In this document: positions 18,558 to 29,927 of the stretch, one piece after another | How the letters are laid out: each line of letters starts with the position of its first letter | Numbering within the stretch: the first letter of the stretch is position 1 | Assembly: GCF_036898095.1 (NCBI RefSeq) | Contig: NC_090739.1 | Location: 69,872,227-69,936,226, forward strand | DNA length: 64,000 nt | Direction of reading: 5' to 3' | Source of the DNA: Palaemon carinicauda | Taxonomy: Eukaryota > Arthropoda > Malacostraca > Decapoda > Palaemonidae | Translations under genes and position numbers: made by a program | Notes under the pieces: model-generated | The model's input: the letters and a program-made list of their open reading frames with translations, nothing else | The model's database searches: none | Told to the model about the DNA's origin: nothing

Positions 18558-19605
18558 GGTTTGCTGAAGGTAATCATCTGTTCCCTAGATTACAAATTGA
18601 CTTTTGTAAAGGCCTTGAAGCATGTGATGCCCTTCTTAGAATCTCCAATGCTGTACAGAAATCCCTTGATTGTGATCAGGATGTTTGTATGATTGACCTT
18701 GATTCTAGCGTTGCCTTTAAACATGTTAATCATGAGGACCTTATTTTCAAACTCAAACAGTTGGGAATGAGTGAGTCTTTTCTTACCATCATTATTTAAT
18801 TTTTTAAGTAAAAGACTAAAAAGAGCTGTTGTTGATGGGTACCATAATGAGTATAAGAATGTGATATTTGGTGTTACTCAGGGTAGTGTTCTTGGCCCAT
18901 TACTTTTCATACTACAGTATATACACATGACATGTGCTTTAGCCTAGTAAACAAGCTCATTGCATATGCAGATGATGATACAGTACTCTCTTTATATCAA
19001 TTCCATCATCTAAAGTAGATCTTGGGTTGTTAAATCCCTTAATGGAGATCATGTTAAAATTACTGTTGTGCATGCTGTAAATTATGGGGCTTGAAGTTGA
19101 ATCGTTACAAAACTAAAAGTATGATTGTGAGCATGTCAAGGACAGTGGCTCCTCAATACCCAGATCTCTGCAATGATAATGTTTAACTCTGTAGTACTCT
19201 TTTAAAATTTTAGGTGTAATTCTTAATAGCAAATATACTTTTGAGAAACACATTAGGTCCATCTCTTCATCAACTGCATAAAAACTGACTTATGAGAAAG
19301 CCTTTTAAGATTTTCTGTGATCAATCTATTTGCAAAAAGTGTTTTAATTCTTTCATTCTACCTTGTTTCAAGTATCATTCTCCTGTCCGGTCTTCAGCTC
19401 CTGAATCTTGTCTAAAATTGTTGGACAGGAACTTATGGTCTACTAAATCTATTATTCCTGATCTAAATATTAATCTCTGACACAATCATTCAATTAGTTC
19501 ATTATGCATGTTGCCTAAGATTTTTCATAATTCTGACCACTCTTAGCATTCAGAGCTTCCCATACAGTACCATCCTCTTTGTAATACCAGGAATGCAATT
19601 AATTC
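18558..19605 (+). pseudogene. J1 LINE RT, middle segment
   Basis: Continues the RT broken at 4788: FAEGNHLFPRLQIDFCKG, CDALLRISNAVQKSLD, CMIDLDSSVAF, then a GVTQGSVLGPLLF-type motif B and AYADDDTVL-type motif C, with several frameshifts. From 19290 the C-terminal part (MRKPFKIFCDQSICKKCFNS) is readable. The copy breaks at 19605, where LINE J2 is inserted, and resumes at 20973. Confidence 0.75.
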
Positions 19606-20915
19606 GTAAAGGCCTTGGAGCATGTAATGCCCTTCTTACAATCTGTAATGCTGTACAGAAATCCATTAATTGTGGTCAGGAAGTTTGTATGATAGGCCTT
19701 GATTTTAGTGCTGCCTTTGACCGGGTTAATCATGCAGCTCTTGTTTTCAAACTCAAACAGTTGGGAGTGGGTGGGTCTTTTCTTAGTGTCATTATTGGAT
19801 TTTCAAGTAATAGATCGCAAAGAGGAGTTGTTGATGGTCACCATAATGAGTATAGGAATATGATATTTGGTGTTCCTCAGGGAAGTGTTCTTGGCCCATT
19901 ACTTTTCATATTATATACACATGACATGTGGTTTGGCCTAGAAAACAAGCTTGTTTCATATGAAGATGATGCTACCCTATTTGCATCATTTCCATCTCCT
20001 GAATGTAGACCTGGGGTTGCTGAATCACTTAATAGAGACCTAGTTAAAATTAGTGCATGGTGCAAATTATGGGGTATGAAGTTGAATCCTAACAAAACTC
20101 AAAGTATGATTATAAGTAGGTCAAGGATAGTGGCTCCTTAACATCCGGGTCTCAGCATTGATAATGTTTCTTTAACTTTGTATAACTTTCAAAATTTTAG
20201 GTGTGATTCTTGACAGCAAATTTACTTTTGAGAAGCACATTAGGTCTGTGTCTTCTTCAATTGCACAAAAAATTGGCTTACTGAGAAAGTCTTACAAAAT
20301 TTTCGGTGATCAATCTATTCAGAAGAAATATTTTAATTCTTTCATTCTACCTTGTTTCAAGTACTGTTCACCTGTCTGATCTTCAGCTGCTGATTCTCAT
20401 CTTGATTTGTTGGACAGGAACTTACAGTCTACTAAATTTCTTATTCCTGATCTAGATATTAATCTCTGGCACCGTCGTTCAATTAGCTCATTATGCATGT
20501 TGCACAAAATTTTTCATAATTCTGAACATCCATTACATTCCGAGCTTCCCACACAGTTCCATCCTGTTCGTAATACTAGGCATGCAGTTAATTCTAATAG
20601 TCAGACCTTCTCCATCATGAGGTTCAATCACTAGAACTTCAAAAGTTCAAAGTTGGAGCAAATGTTTTTATGTTGACCAGGCTGATGTGAGTCTTTTTAT
20701 TGTTTATATATGACATATCTGTTTTTGACATTGTTAATAGTTTATATAGAACATATCTGTTTTGACGCTGTTACTGTTTTTAGAATGATATATTGTTAAT
20801 TTATTCTCATCATTCATTTATTTCCTTATTTCCTTTCCTCACTGGGCTATTTTTCCCTGTTGGAGCCCTTGGGCTTATAGCATCTTGCTTTTCCAACTAG
20901 GGTTGTAGCTTGGCT

Positions 20916-20972
<57 letters not shown>
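19606..20972 (+). mobile_element. J2 LINE (Jockey/CR1-like), 5'-truncated, inserted in J1
   Basis: Begins inside the RT at KGLGACNALLTICNAVQKS and ends with 3' UTR, the cctcactgggct...ttccaactag tail and (AAT)n at 20918-20972. The ORF at 19593-20141 has CMIGLDFSAAFDRVNH (motif A), GVPQGSVLGPLLFILYTHD (motif B) and YEDDATLFA (motif C, both Asp present, Ala changed to Glu), followed by WGMKLNPNKTQSM. The C-terminal part continues at 20407-20634 in another frame. The first few codons of the ORF belong to J1 flank. Termination by the AAT tail fits target-primed insertion. Confidence 0.8.
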
Positions 20973-20974
<2 letters not shown>

Positions 20975-21325
20975 ACAGTAGTCTAGAAGTTTACTCCAGC
21001 TGTGACCAAGTTGTGGAATGATCTTCCAAATCAGGTAAATGAATCAATAGAACTTGAACAGTTCAAACTTGCAGCAAATGTTTTATGCTGAACAAGCTGA
21101 CATAAGTCTTTTTATAGTTTATATATGAAATATGTTTCAATGTTATGTTTTTAAAACATTTTATTTTAATTGTTCATTACTTATATTGTTTTTATTTATT
21201 TCCTTATTTCCTTTCCTCACTAAGCTATTTTTCCCTGTTGGAGCCCTTGGGCTTATAGCATCTTGCTTTTCTAACTAAGGTTGTAGCTTAGCTAGTAATA
21301 ATAATAACAACAATAATAATAATAA
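20973..21325 (+). pseudogene. J1 LINE 3' end, with (AAT)n tail
   Basis: Starts with the RT C-terminus (VYTPAVTKLWNDLPNQV-type reading with one frame, then ELEQFKLAANV) that J1 lacks at 19605. It then runs through the 3' UTR and the same tail as J2 to an imperfect AAT tract at 21296-21325. It completes J1 after the J2 insertion. Confidence 0.7.
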
Positions 21326-22079
21326 CTGGAGACCAGTCTTCAGTCTTCATGCTTGGTTCCACAAACGCAATTCAGATCAGCCACAGCTAGCTATGTACAG
21401 TCCATCATATGAATGATGACCCCTCCATCCCTACAGACTTGAAGAACATGTATCCTTGGATACATTCCTTCCATCCTACAGGTTTTCTCCACTTCATCTT
21501 TGAGGAAAGTAGCTACCATTTCAAAGCTTGGCACTTTAGACTGGCTACCACTCAACAAGTGTTCACGCTAGTCTTTTGAGCACTCTTAACTGGCACTCAT
21601 CTACTGATGGGTCATAGCCATTGCCCACTTTTACCCTATTACAAGGCATAATTCTGCCTTTAGGCTGAATCTGTGGTTTATTACATATCAAATAAAGTTC
21701 TTTAGGACTCCCAGACGGAGGGTGGAATATCTGGAACTACCTTAACAATCACTGCAAACAGAATTGTTTCTACACTGCCTTTTGGATTTACAAAGACAAC
21801 ACCTTTAAAGTCATCCCCTTTCAATAAGAAGGCTAGTTCCACATGGATGCTTCTACAGTAATCGCTCCTATAGTTTTTGAAACTTTATACCGTCAGTACT
21901 TCTCTCTTCTGAGAATCTACTGTCCACAGCTGTAAGGAACTTGAGGAGAGCAGCTCAAAGCTCTAATACATTGATAGGGCATCAACATTCTTGATAAGTC
22001 CATTATTCCCAATACTAAATGTTGTAGGTGATCTCCCAATGATTCTTTAATGTGTCCGTGAACAAATGAAGTTCTGGAG

Positions 22080-23090
22080 GAAGAGATAGCAAGGGCGAGT
22101 CCTTTAAAAGGTTCGTCTCATCCAGCCACCATTTCAAATCGAGTCTAGAATCCTCTCCTATTCGAACTAATAATAGAGGAGGGTCGCTGTCTTGTGACCA
22201 GTGTCACTTCAGCTCCCACTGAAGGGATTGCAGGTGGAGACGACCATTCAAAACGAGACATTCCAGGAAGGCTAGGTATCCCAGCAACTTCTGCCAAAGC
22301 TGTGTTGGCAGATGAATGTTGAAAGAAAGGGAGAGTCACCTGGTGAAAGCATACCAGTCTGTCCTAAGTTGGGAAGACTTTTCCTACAACTGCCACAATG
22401 TCCATACCTAGATAGATTAGTTTTTGTTTGGGCACTAGAATCGACTTCTCTCGATTCACCCCAATCCCCAGATCATGAAAGAACGAAAGAAACTTGTCTT
22501 TGTGGAGAAGGTCGTCAAGGTAACAAAGAAGACAAATGCTTTAGGCATATGCCTATGCTGACACTAGAGTACAAACTCTTGTGAAAACTTGCCGAGTTGT
22601 TGAGAGACCAAGGCAAAGAATTTTGAATTGGTACGCTGCTCATATCACGAATCAGAGGTACTACTTGGAGTCAAGATGTATTATCTGGAAGTATGCATCC
22701 TTCAAGTCGATCGTCATCATGAAGTCTAATGGCCCGATTGCCTGCCTGACTGTGCTTGGAGTCTCCACCTTGAACGAAGTTTGTAGAACAAACTTGTTCA
22801 GGCCAGAGAGGTCTATGATTGGTCTCCAGCCTCCAGACACCTTCTCTACAAGAAAAAGTTAACTGAAGAAGCCTGGGGAACTGTCATCGACCACTTAGAG
22901 CGCGCCCTTCTCCAGCATGGCTTGAAATTCTGCCTGAAAGGCAAAATATTTCATAAATCCCTGGTGGTTGGACAATGACATCACTGGTGGTCGAATCACA
23001 GGGGGAGATTTGATGAATGAGAGGCAGTACCCAGACCAAAGAATTTCCACAGTCCACTTTTCTGCCACGTGATACCGCCACCTCATTCAC
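22080..23090 (-). pseudogene. DIRS X reverse transcriptase remnant
   Basis: Minus-strand segments in several frames give, in order, SGYCLSFIKSPP and FQAEFQAMLEKGAL (RT N-terminal block, 23086-22895), TVRQAIGPLDFMMTIDLKDA followed by YFQI (motif A, catalytic Asp present, near 22740-22680), a degenerate LDDLL-type motif C (near 22520-22500), then GRLHLQSLQWELK and LKWWLDETNLL leading into RNase H (LHLFTDTLKNHW where TDAS..GWG is expected). The RNase H active site has degraded. Not functional. Confidence 0.6.
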
Positions 23091-24699
23091 TGGGGTTGTA
23101 GGTATCCTCCAACAGGTGGCCTTGTAGGAGGACTTCACCCCACCAAGCGGAACCGCTGACCTCGCTTCCCTCTTCCCCTTCGAATGTGTCCTTAACCCTG
23201 TCTGCTCTGAAAGGGGTGCTGCTGTTCTGTGGACAAGCCAAGTCCATGCCTCATGTTGGGAGGGGTGAGATGAGGTAAAGGCGAGGAAGAAACATCTTTG
23301 GTGAGATAAGAAAAGAATTTCTCTGCCTTTAGAGAAACCTTGATCACAGACCCGTGCAACAACCTTACTTAAGGTTTCTAAAGCTAGAATTGACCACGGA
23401 AGTTCTAGACGCAGTCTGGTGCACCTCAGTGCATGGTAGTCTGTCAATGGCTGCTTTCCTTCCATTAGGAGGAGAGCAAGGGGCTTCCCCAAGACCATTC
23501 ACTCAGCGTATGTAGGCCAACACCTGCAAAAAATTAGACGCTGACTCACCCTCTTTGGTATCAGAAGCCTTAGGTCCGGCAGGCTGAGGAAGGCCACAAT
23601 CAGAGTCAAGGTTGGAGGAAACGTCCTCCCTTCCCGACACAGTGCCCGGCCAGTGTAGGGAGGGGTTGAGAGATAAATACATCTCATGCTCCTCTCTCCT
23701 TAGTGGGGATCGAGAACAAGAGGGGTTCATGGACGAGGGTCACCAAGAGGAGTAACTTGATGCCAACAGTCACATCTCCGTCAGCCAGGGAGGTATATTG
23801 GGTAGACCTGTAAATTTAGATTTTGAGCCCATGTTTAAGAGAGAGCAGTCTACCTCTCGTTGGTGTAAGATATCTTCTTGAAAGAGAATTCTTCATTGCA
23901 CTTAAACCTGGAAGCGCGCATTGCAGAGGCATGTCTTGGATTCTTAGGGGGCGTCTAGGTGAAGCGCATCTAGTTGACGTGCGAACAGGCAAGGTGCATT
24001 TGGATAGCGCACAAAATGGTGAGGGGCATCTGGGTGACGAATGAAGTGATTGATAAGGTGTGTCTGGTTGGCGCACAGAGTGGTAAGGTGCATCACTGTT
24101 CCATATATACCTCCAGCAAGCTGAGCTGGCCTGTGGTGGGGTAGAGCAAGGTGGGGGTAGCGTGTGCTGGTGCTACGCTTGCTATTACCACAAACTCAGG
24201 AGAGACGGGGTCCAGTGGATACAGGTTAGATAATCCATGCACATGCTCAGGAGGACTAGAGTGCTCCAAAGAGCTGGGGCGCTCAGGTTTGTGCGCACAG
24301 TCATACTTGTACACGTGTTGAGAGACATGTTGCTTGCTAACAAAGGTATCCTTACAAGAAGCGCACTTCTCGAATATTGGCAGTGCACGCATCCTAGAGA
24401 GAGGGTGTGCGGAAGACATGCTAACACTAATTATGTCTTTTCCACTAGTTCTCAAGAGATGACATTAAGACTGGTGTGATGGCAGATGGCTTTGAAGGGA
24501 GAGGCCTGAGAAGGAGAGAGACTCGTTCTCTGCTTTAGATGGAGACGAGCCGAAGGTGTCCAATGCCAGAGCGGAAACACTCTCCTACACTTCCTTCGAA
24601 GCATGTGGTGTCACCAACAATTCCTTGAATTCACAGGTTGTCGTCAACCTGTAAACTAAATGAGGCCTCCTCCCAAGGGGTAAGTCCTCTCGTTCCTCT

Positions 24700-25065
24700 A
24701 GGGGAAACGACAAGGTCTTCTGGCCTCGAGACCTGACCTAAAGTTAAAGGGCCACCACTCATCTCCATATGGCTTCCGGAAGAAACCGACAGGAAGGGTC
24801 AAAGAGAAGCATACCAAGGGGTTAGAGGAAGAGGTCAGGAGTTCTTTGACTTCAAGGATGACCCTGAAGGGGAAGAATACTTTTTGGACCTCTTCTTCCT
24901 CCTCCTGCCGTACACAAGCCACTGGGAGGGTGACCACTCCCAACACTCGTCATAAGGATATTTCCGCTTGTGGTAGTGTCTTCAGCAGGCAGAGCACAAC
25001 AGGTGAGGATCCTTCTCCTTAGCCCTCATGAAGTTGACGCAACGTCGTCCCAACACACAGTGGCC
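24700..25065 (-). pseudogene. DIRS X Gag N-terminal Cys-rich region
   Basis: The minus-strand frame from 25065 reads GHCVLGRRCVNF, KEKDPHLLCSAC, a stop, then YDECWEWSPSQWLVYG and a RRRKKRSKK basic run. This lines up with the intact Gag start of D (HCPGPR, DPHSLCSSC, CLECVGWSEIQWVRYG, KKKKSSKR). The shared order Cys, DPH, C-x2-C, C-x-E/W, QW, YG and a basic tract identifies it as the same domain. One stop lies inside. Confidence 0.6.
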
Positions 25066-25199
25066 AGTTTGCATATCTTCAAGCATTCCCAAAGTAAACA
25101 ATTACTAATAAGTTGGAAAAATAAAGAAAAAGAATTAATAAACCATAACTCTAGCCATTCGAAGAATGTTTGTTTTAACTGACGCCTGAAATCAAAGTG

Positions 25200-25598
25200 A
25201 GTGTTCAGTGAGCAAGCAGGAGGCCGGGCTTCCCTGCTCTAAGCCGGTAATTACTCTCCACCTGTTTACACCTCGTTATAAAAGTTTATGTGACATGTAC
25301 TCCAGCTTCACTGATACTGTATTCTATCCAAATTAAAGGACAAGAGTTTGTATTCATGCCAGAACAAACTGTTCAAAATTAAGTAATTCTAAGTAAGAAT
25401 GTATTAATACAAATCTAATAAAAAAATATCACCATTAGCTAGTGAATGGGGACTCACAACTGAAAAAACTCAAAACAAAATACTGTACATGACGTATCTG
25501 GATACTCATTTGTCAAAAATATATCATTGGAAACCAATAATCACACACTGAAAGAGGGAAAAGATGTGATGAGAGTAAAACCTACAGATAACAAAGAT
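25200..25598. other. No recognisable gene
   Basis: AT-rich sequence between remnant X and element C1, perhaps the leader of X. No ORF, repeat edge or motif could be assigned. Confidence 0.4.
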
Positions 25599-25948
25599 GA
25601 CAAATTTGTAGGTAATTTGTATTTTTCCTAACTATACAAACCTTCGCTATTTAATATGGGTAATTACTTTCAGCGTAGCTGAAATGACGAGCCATTAGAA
25701 TTTTAACGAGGGTTTACTACCCCACCGCTAGTTAGCGGGGGGTAGGGAGGGTAGCTTGCTACCCGCCCCCTCACACACACCTGTGCTTGAGCTCACTTTG
25801 CTTAGAGGTAGGACTTCAAGGGGGATAGGGCTGGCGGGCAAGTTTGATTAAATAGCTAAGGTTTGTATAGTTAGGAAAAATACAAATTACCTACGAATTT
25901 GTCATTTTTTCCGTAACTGAAATACAAACCACGCTATCTAATATGGGT
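25599..25948. repeat. C1 left ITR and ICR
   Basis: The outer arm (gacaaatttgtaggtaattt...) pairs with 25851-25905. The ICR then continues with ttccgtaactgaaatac, which complements the right edge at 38045-38077. It forms a 350-bp foldback around a GC-rich loop. Confidence 0.88.
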
Positions 25949-26234
25949 GACTCGCCCCTTAGGAAGGATGGCAAGTCCCAGCCAGTACTGGCTTTTGGCT
26001 TTGCCCGGGGACACAGTATCTGAGTGTGTCAGCAATCAACAATAAGGAGTCCCTGCACCTCGCTAGAATCTTGCTGCGCAAGGGCTGCGGCCTACGTAAC
26101 CTGTGTGTGAAGGTATGAAGTGTGACTCATCCTACGAAGTTGACCTGTAGTCCTTTAGATGGAAACTTTAGGCTAGGACTCTCCCAATACCACCTCGTCA
26201 GGGTATGGGGACGTGACAGTATTAGCTTAATATC

Positions 26235-26450
26235 AAAAATTTCAAGTAATTTTTATTTTTCCTAACATACTTACCGAGAACTACTTTCTTAGGAGTTACC
26301 TGTAATCTCCTCTCTACCGACCAGAGTTTTGTGTAGTATACCCTAAACCCGTTTTCTATGGAGGGCTAACTCGGGAGTAAGAGAACGTGCCCCGAGGGTA
26401 GCTTTTGCGCTAGGTCGAGGTCCGCTTGGGTCGTGAGCGTCAGTAAGTTC
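26235..26450. repeat. D left inverted terminal repeat
   Basis: From actttcttaggagttac inward to the cgtcagtaagttc segment ending at 26450, it is the reverse complement of 32517-32680. The outer 45 bp (aaaaatttcaagtaattt...) are specific to this end. Confidence 0.9.
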
Positions 26451-26514
26451 TTTGGATGTTGCACAATTCTCGCAAGGGCAGGGAGGCACTCGGGGAAGGT
26501 AGGGAGGGGCATTA

Positions 26515-26618
26515 CCCGAAAGTAGTTCTCGGTAAGTATGTTAGGAAAAATAAAAATTACTTGAAATTTTTTATTTGTTCCAACACGAATACTTACCTCG
26601 AACTACTTTCTTAGGAGA
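26515..26618. repeat. D internal complementary region (ICR)
   Basis: Starts cgaaagtagttctcgg and ends cctcgaactactttc. The middle, ttttttatttgttccaac, is the reverse complement of the right edge (gttggaacaaa) joined to the left edge. The match is perfect by eye except at the first base or two of the left end. Confidence 0.9.
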
Positions 26619-26899
26619 CTTACACTTTAGGAGGTGGGAGTGCCTTCCTGACCCTCAGACCCAGCAAGCGGAAGCCAAGAGGCCTAGGTATAAAACAAAA
26701 CATACTAGGAAACGGACGATAGGGTAACTACACAAAGAGCTCACGTTAGTGTCTAAGTACTCACCCTTTGAAAAACTTCTTCTGACGTTGAATCCAGTAA
26801 CGTAGTTGCAGAGACGTGTTATCCAATGGTTACAAGAGGGTTATCTCCGATAAGGATAGGAAAAACGGGGATTAGGGTGAAAGCCTGGGGCTTTTACCG

Positions 26900-27960
26900 T
26901 TAAATCACTTGGAGCGCGGAGATGACTGTTCCAATGGAGAACCCGTCTAAGGACCTCCTTGAGTAGTCCTTGAGGTAATGGGCAGTAAAGGTTGACTGGT
27001 TAGACCAGGTACCTGCCCGAAGGATCTGACCCACTGCCATGTTTTTCTCAAAGGCTAAAGACGTGCTCAGACCCCTGATGTCATGGGGTTTGGGGGCACC
27101 TGGTAAGGCCAGAGCTTCTTCCCTGTAGGCCCTGGCAATAACTTGTCTCAACCAGAAAGAAATGGTATTCTTCGATACCTGTTTCTTAGTAACACCTGTG
27201 GAGACGAAAAGGCTCTTGACGCCTGGCCGGATATGAGCAGTCCTTTCAAGGTATTTTCTAATGGCACGGACCGGGCATAATCTCAAATCCTCAGAATTCC
27301 CCGTCCTAGGGATAGCTGGCAGAGAGAAACCTTCGAATTTTGGGTCCCAGACAGCTGGGTTCTGGGTTTTCGCCACAAATGAAGGAACGAACTTGAAAGA
27401 GATCTCTTTCCACCCCTTCGAATGAGAGACGTCATAAGACAGCCCATGGATCTCCCCTACTCTTTTTGCGGAAGCCAAGGCTAGCAAAAAGACTGTCTTG
27501 AGAGTGAGATCCCTGTCTACGATACCTTTCATTGGCTCGAAGGGGGGGCCACTTAACATCTTCAGGACCCTTGCTAAGTCCCACCCTGACTGCTTGCGGG
27601 GGGCAGGACTGCTCAAAGCTCCTGACAAGCATCGAGATGTGTCTAGAGGAACCCAGGTCGATGCCCTTCAGAAGGAAGACTTGACCCAAGGCAGCCCGCA
27701 CTCCTTTTATAGCTGGGATTGACATTCCTATTTCGTCCCTGAGATATACCAGAAAGTCTGCTATGTCTGGGACCGAGGCTTTGAGGGGTTTAATGCGCCT
27801 CGAAGCGCACCACCTCGTGAAAGAGGCCCACTTCGCTTGGTAGACCGCTGCCGACGACCTTCTCAGGTATAGCGACATCCTCTTAGCCGTAACTGCTGAA
27901 TAGCCTTCTTTCTTCAGGAGTCGCTCGATAGTCTCCAGGCGTGAAAGGGCGTAGAGACTG
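26900..27960 (-). pseudogene. DIRS D tyrosine recombinase, frameshifted
   Basis: The N-terminal part lies in the 27432-27878 frame, open upstream to RLETIERLLKKEGYS near 27950. It has SSAAVYQAKWASFTRWC, IADFLVYLRDE, AIKGVRAALGQVF and LVRSFEQSCPP. The catalytic part lies in the 26900-27628 frame, with ASAKRVGEIHG (Arg), KPHDIRGLSTS (His-x-x-Arg) and TAHYLKDYS (Tyr nucleophile). The frames switch at a run of six G at 27598-27603, so a 1-bp change in that homopolymer disabled, or appears to disable, the gene. All catalytic residues are otherwise in place. The 5' end overlaps the MT frame. Confidence 0.85.
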
Positions 27961-29838
27961 TGGGTTGTCGTGAAACCTGAGAAAGTGCGGCTGTCGTAGA
28001 AGATCTGACCTGTCGGGGAGTGGCCACGGGGGGTGACTCGCCAGGTCTTTTAGGTCTGCGAACCACTCTCTCTCCGGCCACCAGGGCGCTACCAAAGTCA
28101 TCCTTAAGTTTCGGGCAGTCCTTACTCTGTTGAGTACTTGCCTTATCAACGTGAAGGGGGGAAAAACGTACACGTCTAGGTTGTCCCACCTGTGCTGAAA
28201 GGCATCCTCCAAGACTGCTTTCGGGCCTGGGACAGGAGAACAATACACGGGAAGTTGAGCGTTCAGTTTGGTTGCAAAGAGGTCCATCACCGGGGAACCC
28301 CAACGTTGGATGATGAGCTTGGCTACTTCTGGAAGGAGGGACCATTCTGTCCCTACTATTTGACCCATCCTGCTGAGACCGTCGGCTAAAACGTTCTTTT
28401 TCCCGGGGATGAACCTTGCCAATAACACAACCTGGTTCGTTTCTGCCCAATCTAGTATCTCTAGGGTGAGATCGCACAATTCCCTTAATTTCAAACCTCC
28501 TTTTTTCTTTATGTACACTACCACTGTGGCGTTGTCGCACTTCAACGCCACAGTGTTTCCCCTTAGTAGATCGACGAAGTGTAGGCAAGCTTTCTGGACT
28601 GCCTTCAACTATAGGACATTGATGTGTAGGTCCTTCTCTCCGTCCATCCAGGTTCCTCTCGCCGTCCCATTGAGGAGATGGGCTCCCCATCCCTGGTTGG
28701 AGGCGTCTGTGAAAAGAAGTAACTCGGGAGGGTCGTTCGCGAAGGGCATCCCCTTGAGCGAGTTCAACCGGCAATGCCACCATTCCAGGGAGGGTATTGT
28801 GTTTGGTAGGACTGGGATTAGTTTCTGTTGCGAGTCCAGTTGGCACCAGAGGTTCTTCAGGTTCCATTGGACGGCTCTGATTCTGAGTCTCCCCTGGGGA
28901 ACCAGTTTTTCCAATGACACCAGATGCCCTATTAGTCTTTGCCAGTCCTTCGCCCTCCTGGGTTGCCCCGACAGGAACGGACGAAGGATCTTCATCAGAT
29001 TGCTTATTCTGTCTTCCGACGGAAATGCTTTTCCTAGAAGGGTATCCAGTGTCATTCCCAAATAGGTCATTCTGGTGGAGGGGGATAGGTTCGATTTTTC
29101 CGGGTTGATCATGATACCCAGACCCTTGCAAAACTGGAGAAGTTGCATCCCTTGCTCCTTCAAGACGTCCTTCGAGGAGGAAAGAAGCAACCAGTCGTCC
29201 AAGTACCGGATGAGGCGAATGCCTCGCTCGTGGGCCCACACTGAGACTGTCGTGAAGACTCTCGTGAATACCTGGGGAGCTGTTGACAATCCGAAGCAAA
29301 GGGTCTTGAATTGCAGGATCTGAGTACCCCATTTCACCCGGAGAAACTTTCGACTCGAGGGGTGGACCGGAATTTGGAAGTAAGCGTCCTTGTGGTCTAT
29401 GGTCATCATGTAATCTTTCTCCCTCAAGGACAGCAGGACTGACTTCGGAGTGTCCATTTTGAAGTCTGTCTTCCTTATGAACTTGTTGAGAGCCGACAGA
29501 TCTATCACCGGCCTCCACCCCACTGTCGCTTTTTCCACCAGGAACAGACGACTGTAGAAACCTGGTCCTGGGTGTAGGATCTCCTCCATGGCGCCCTTCT
29601 CCAACATGGTGGACACCTCCTCTTGAAGGGCGGCCCTCTTCAACGGGTCCTTGCGTACCAACCACTCCGACCGGCTGGCCGGAATTAGAGGGGGAGGTTC
29701 TGCTAAGAACGGTAACCTGTAGCCCTCCTTCAGTACGGACACTGTCCAGGGCTCTGCTCCGAGAGCTTCCCATGCTTGCCAATATAGTCTGAGGCATCCC
29801 CCAACCTGAGGCTTGGGCAGGAATAGGGGGCCTCCCAC
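27883..29838 (-). pseudogene. DIRS D reverse transcriptase-RNase H-MT polyprotein, one nonsense codon
   Basis: 652 codons in one frame, interrupted only by TAG at 28609-28611. The RT N-terminal part has GYRLPFLAEPPP, VSTMLEKGAMEEI and GWRPVIDLSALN. Motif A is MTIDHKDAYF (near residue 143), FGLSTAPQVFTRVF follows, and the catalytic YLDDWLL is near 217. RNase H has FTDASNQGWGA (near 370) and HINVL-stop-LKAV, with the stop exactly where the catalytic Glu belongs, then KCDNATVVVYI and GKKNVLADGLSRM. The MT-like domain has VMDLFATKLNAQLP, DAFQHRW, VYVFPPF and TLVAPWWPEREWF. The 3' end overlaps YR. The listed Met may not be the native start, since the frame could be fused to Gag by frameshifting. 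Confidence 0.88.
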
Positions 29839-29927
29839 TCTATCTCCTCCTGGAGGAGCGGCCTGAACGGCCTCTCCTGGAGGCAGAATAACCTGTCCTA
29901 AAGGAGGCTGAAGCTGCTGGGGCTCCT

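Larger units (their letters stand above)
21680..25200 (-). mobile_element. DIRS-like copy X, strongly decayed, no ITRs seen
   Basis: A minus-strand remnant with RNase H (about 21680-22060), RT (22080-23090) and Gag (to about 25075) in DIRS order. No YR, ICR or ITR was recognised; 21326-21680 may hold more of it but could not be read. Many stops and frameshifts. It is closer to the C/D families than to A/H, judged by the Gag N-terminus. Confidence 0.6.

Noticed and set aside
21340..21960. A plus-strand RT-like reading (RLATTQQVFTLVF) as a separate element
   Set aside because: Many stops, and the same DNA reads better on the minus strand as decayed RNase H of X at least down to about 21680. 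Too weak to list.
26900..27878. The tyrosine recombinases as phage or ICE integrases
   Set aside because: They are linked to RT and RNase H, have DIRS ITRs and ICRs, and occur in several nested copies in eukaryotic-type DNA.
27914..29797. A 627-codon minus-strand ORF
   Set aside because: It overlaps the D RT/RNase H/MT polyprotein in another frame, has no domain signature and is a low-complexity shadow. The RT frame carries all recognised motifs.
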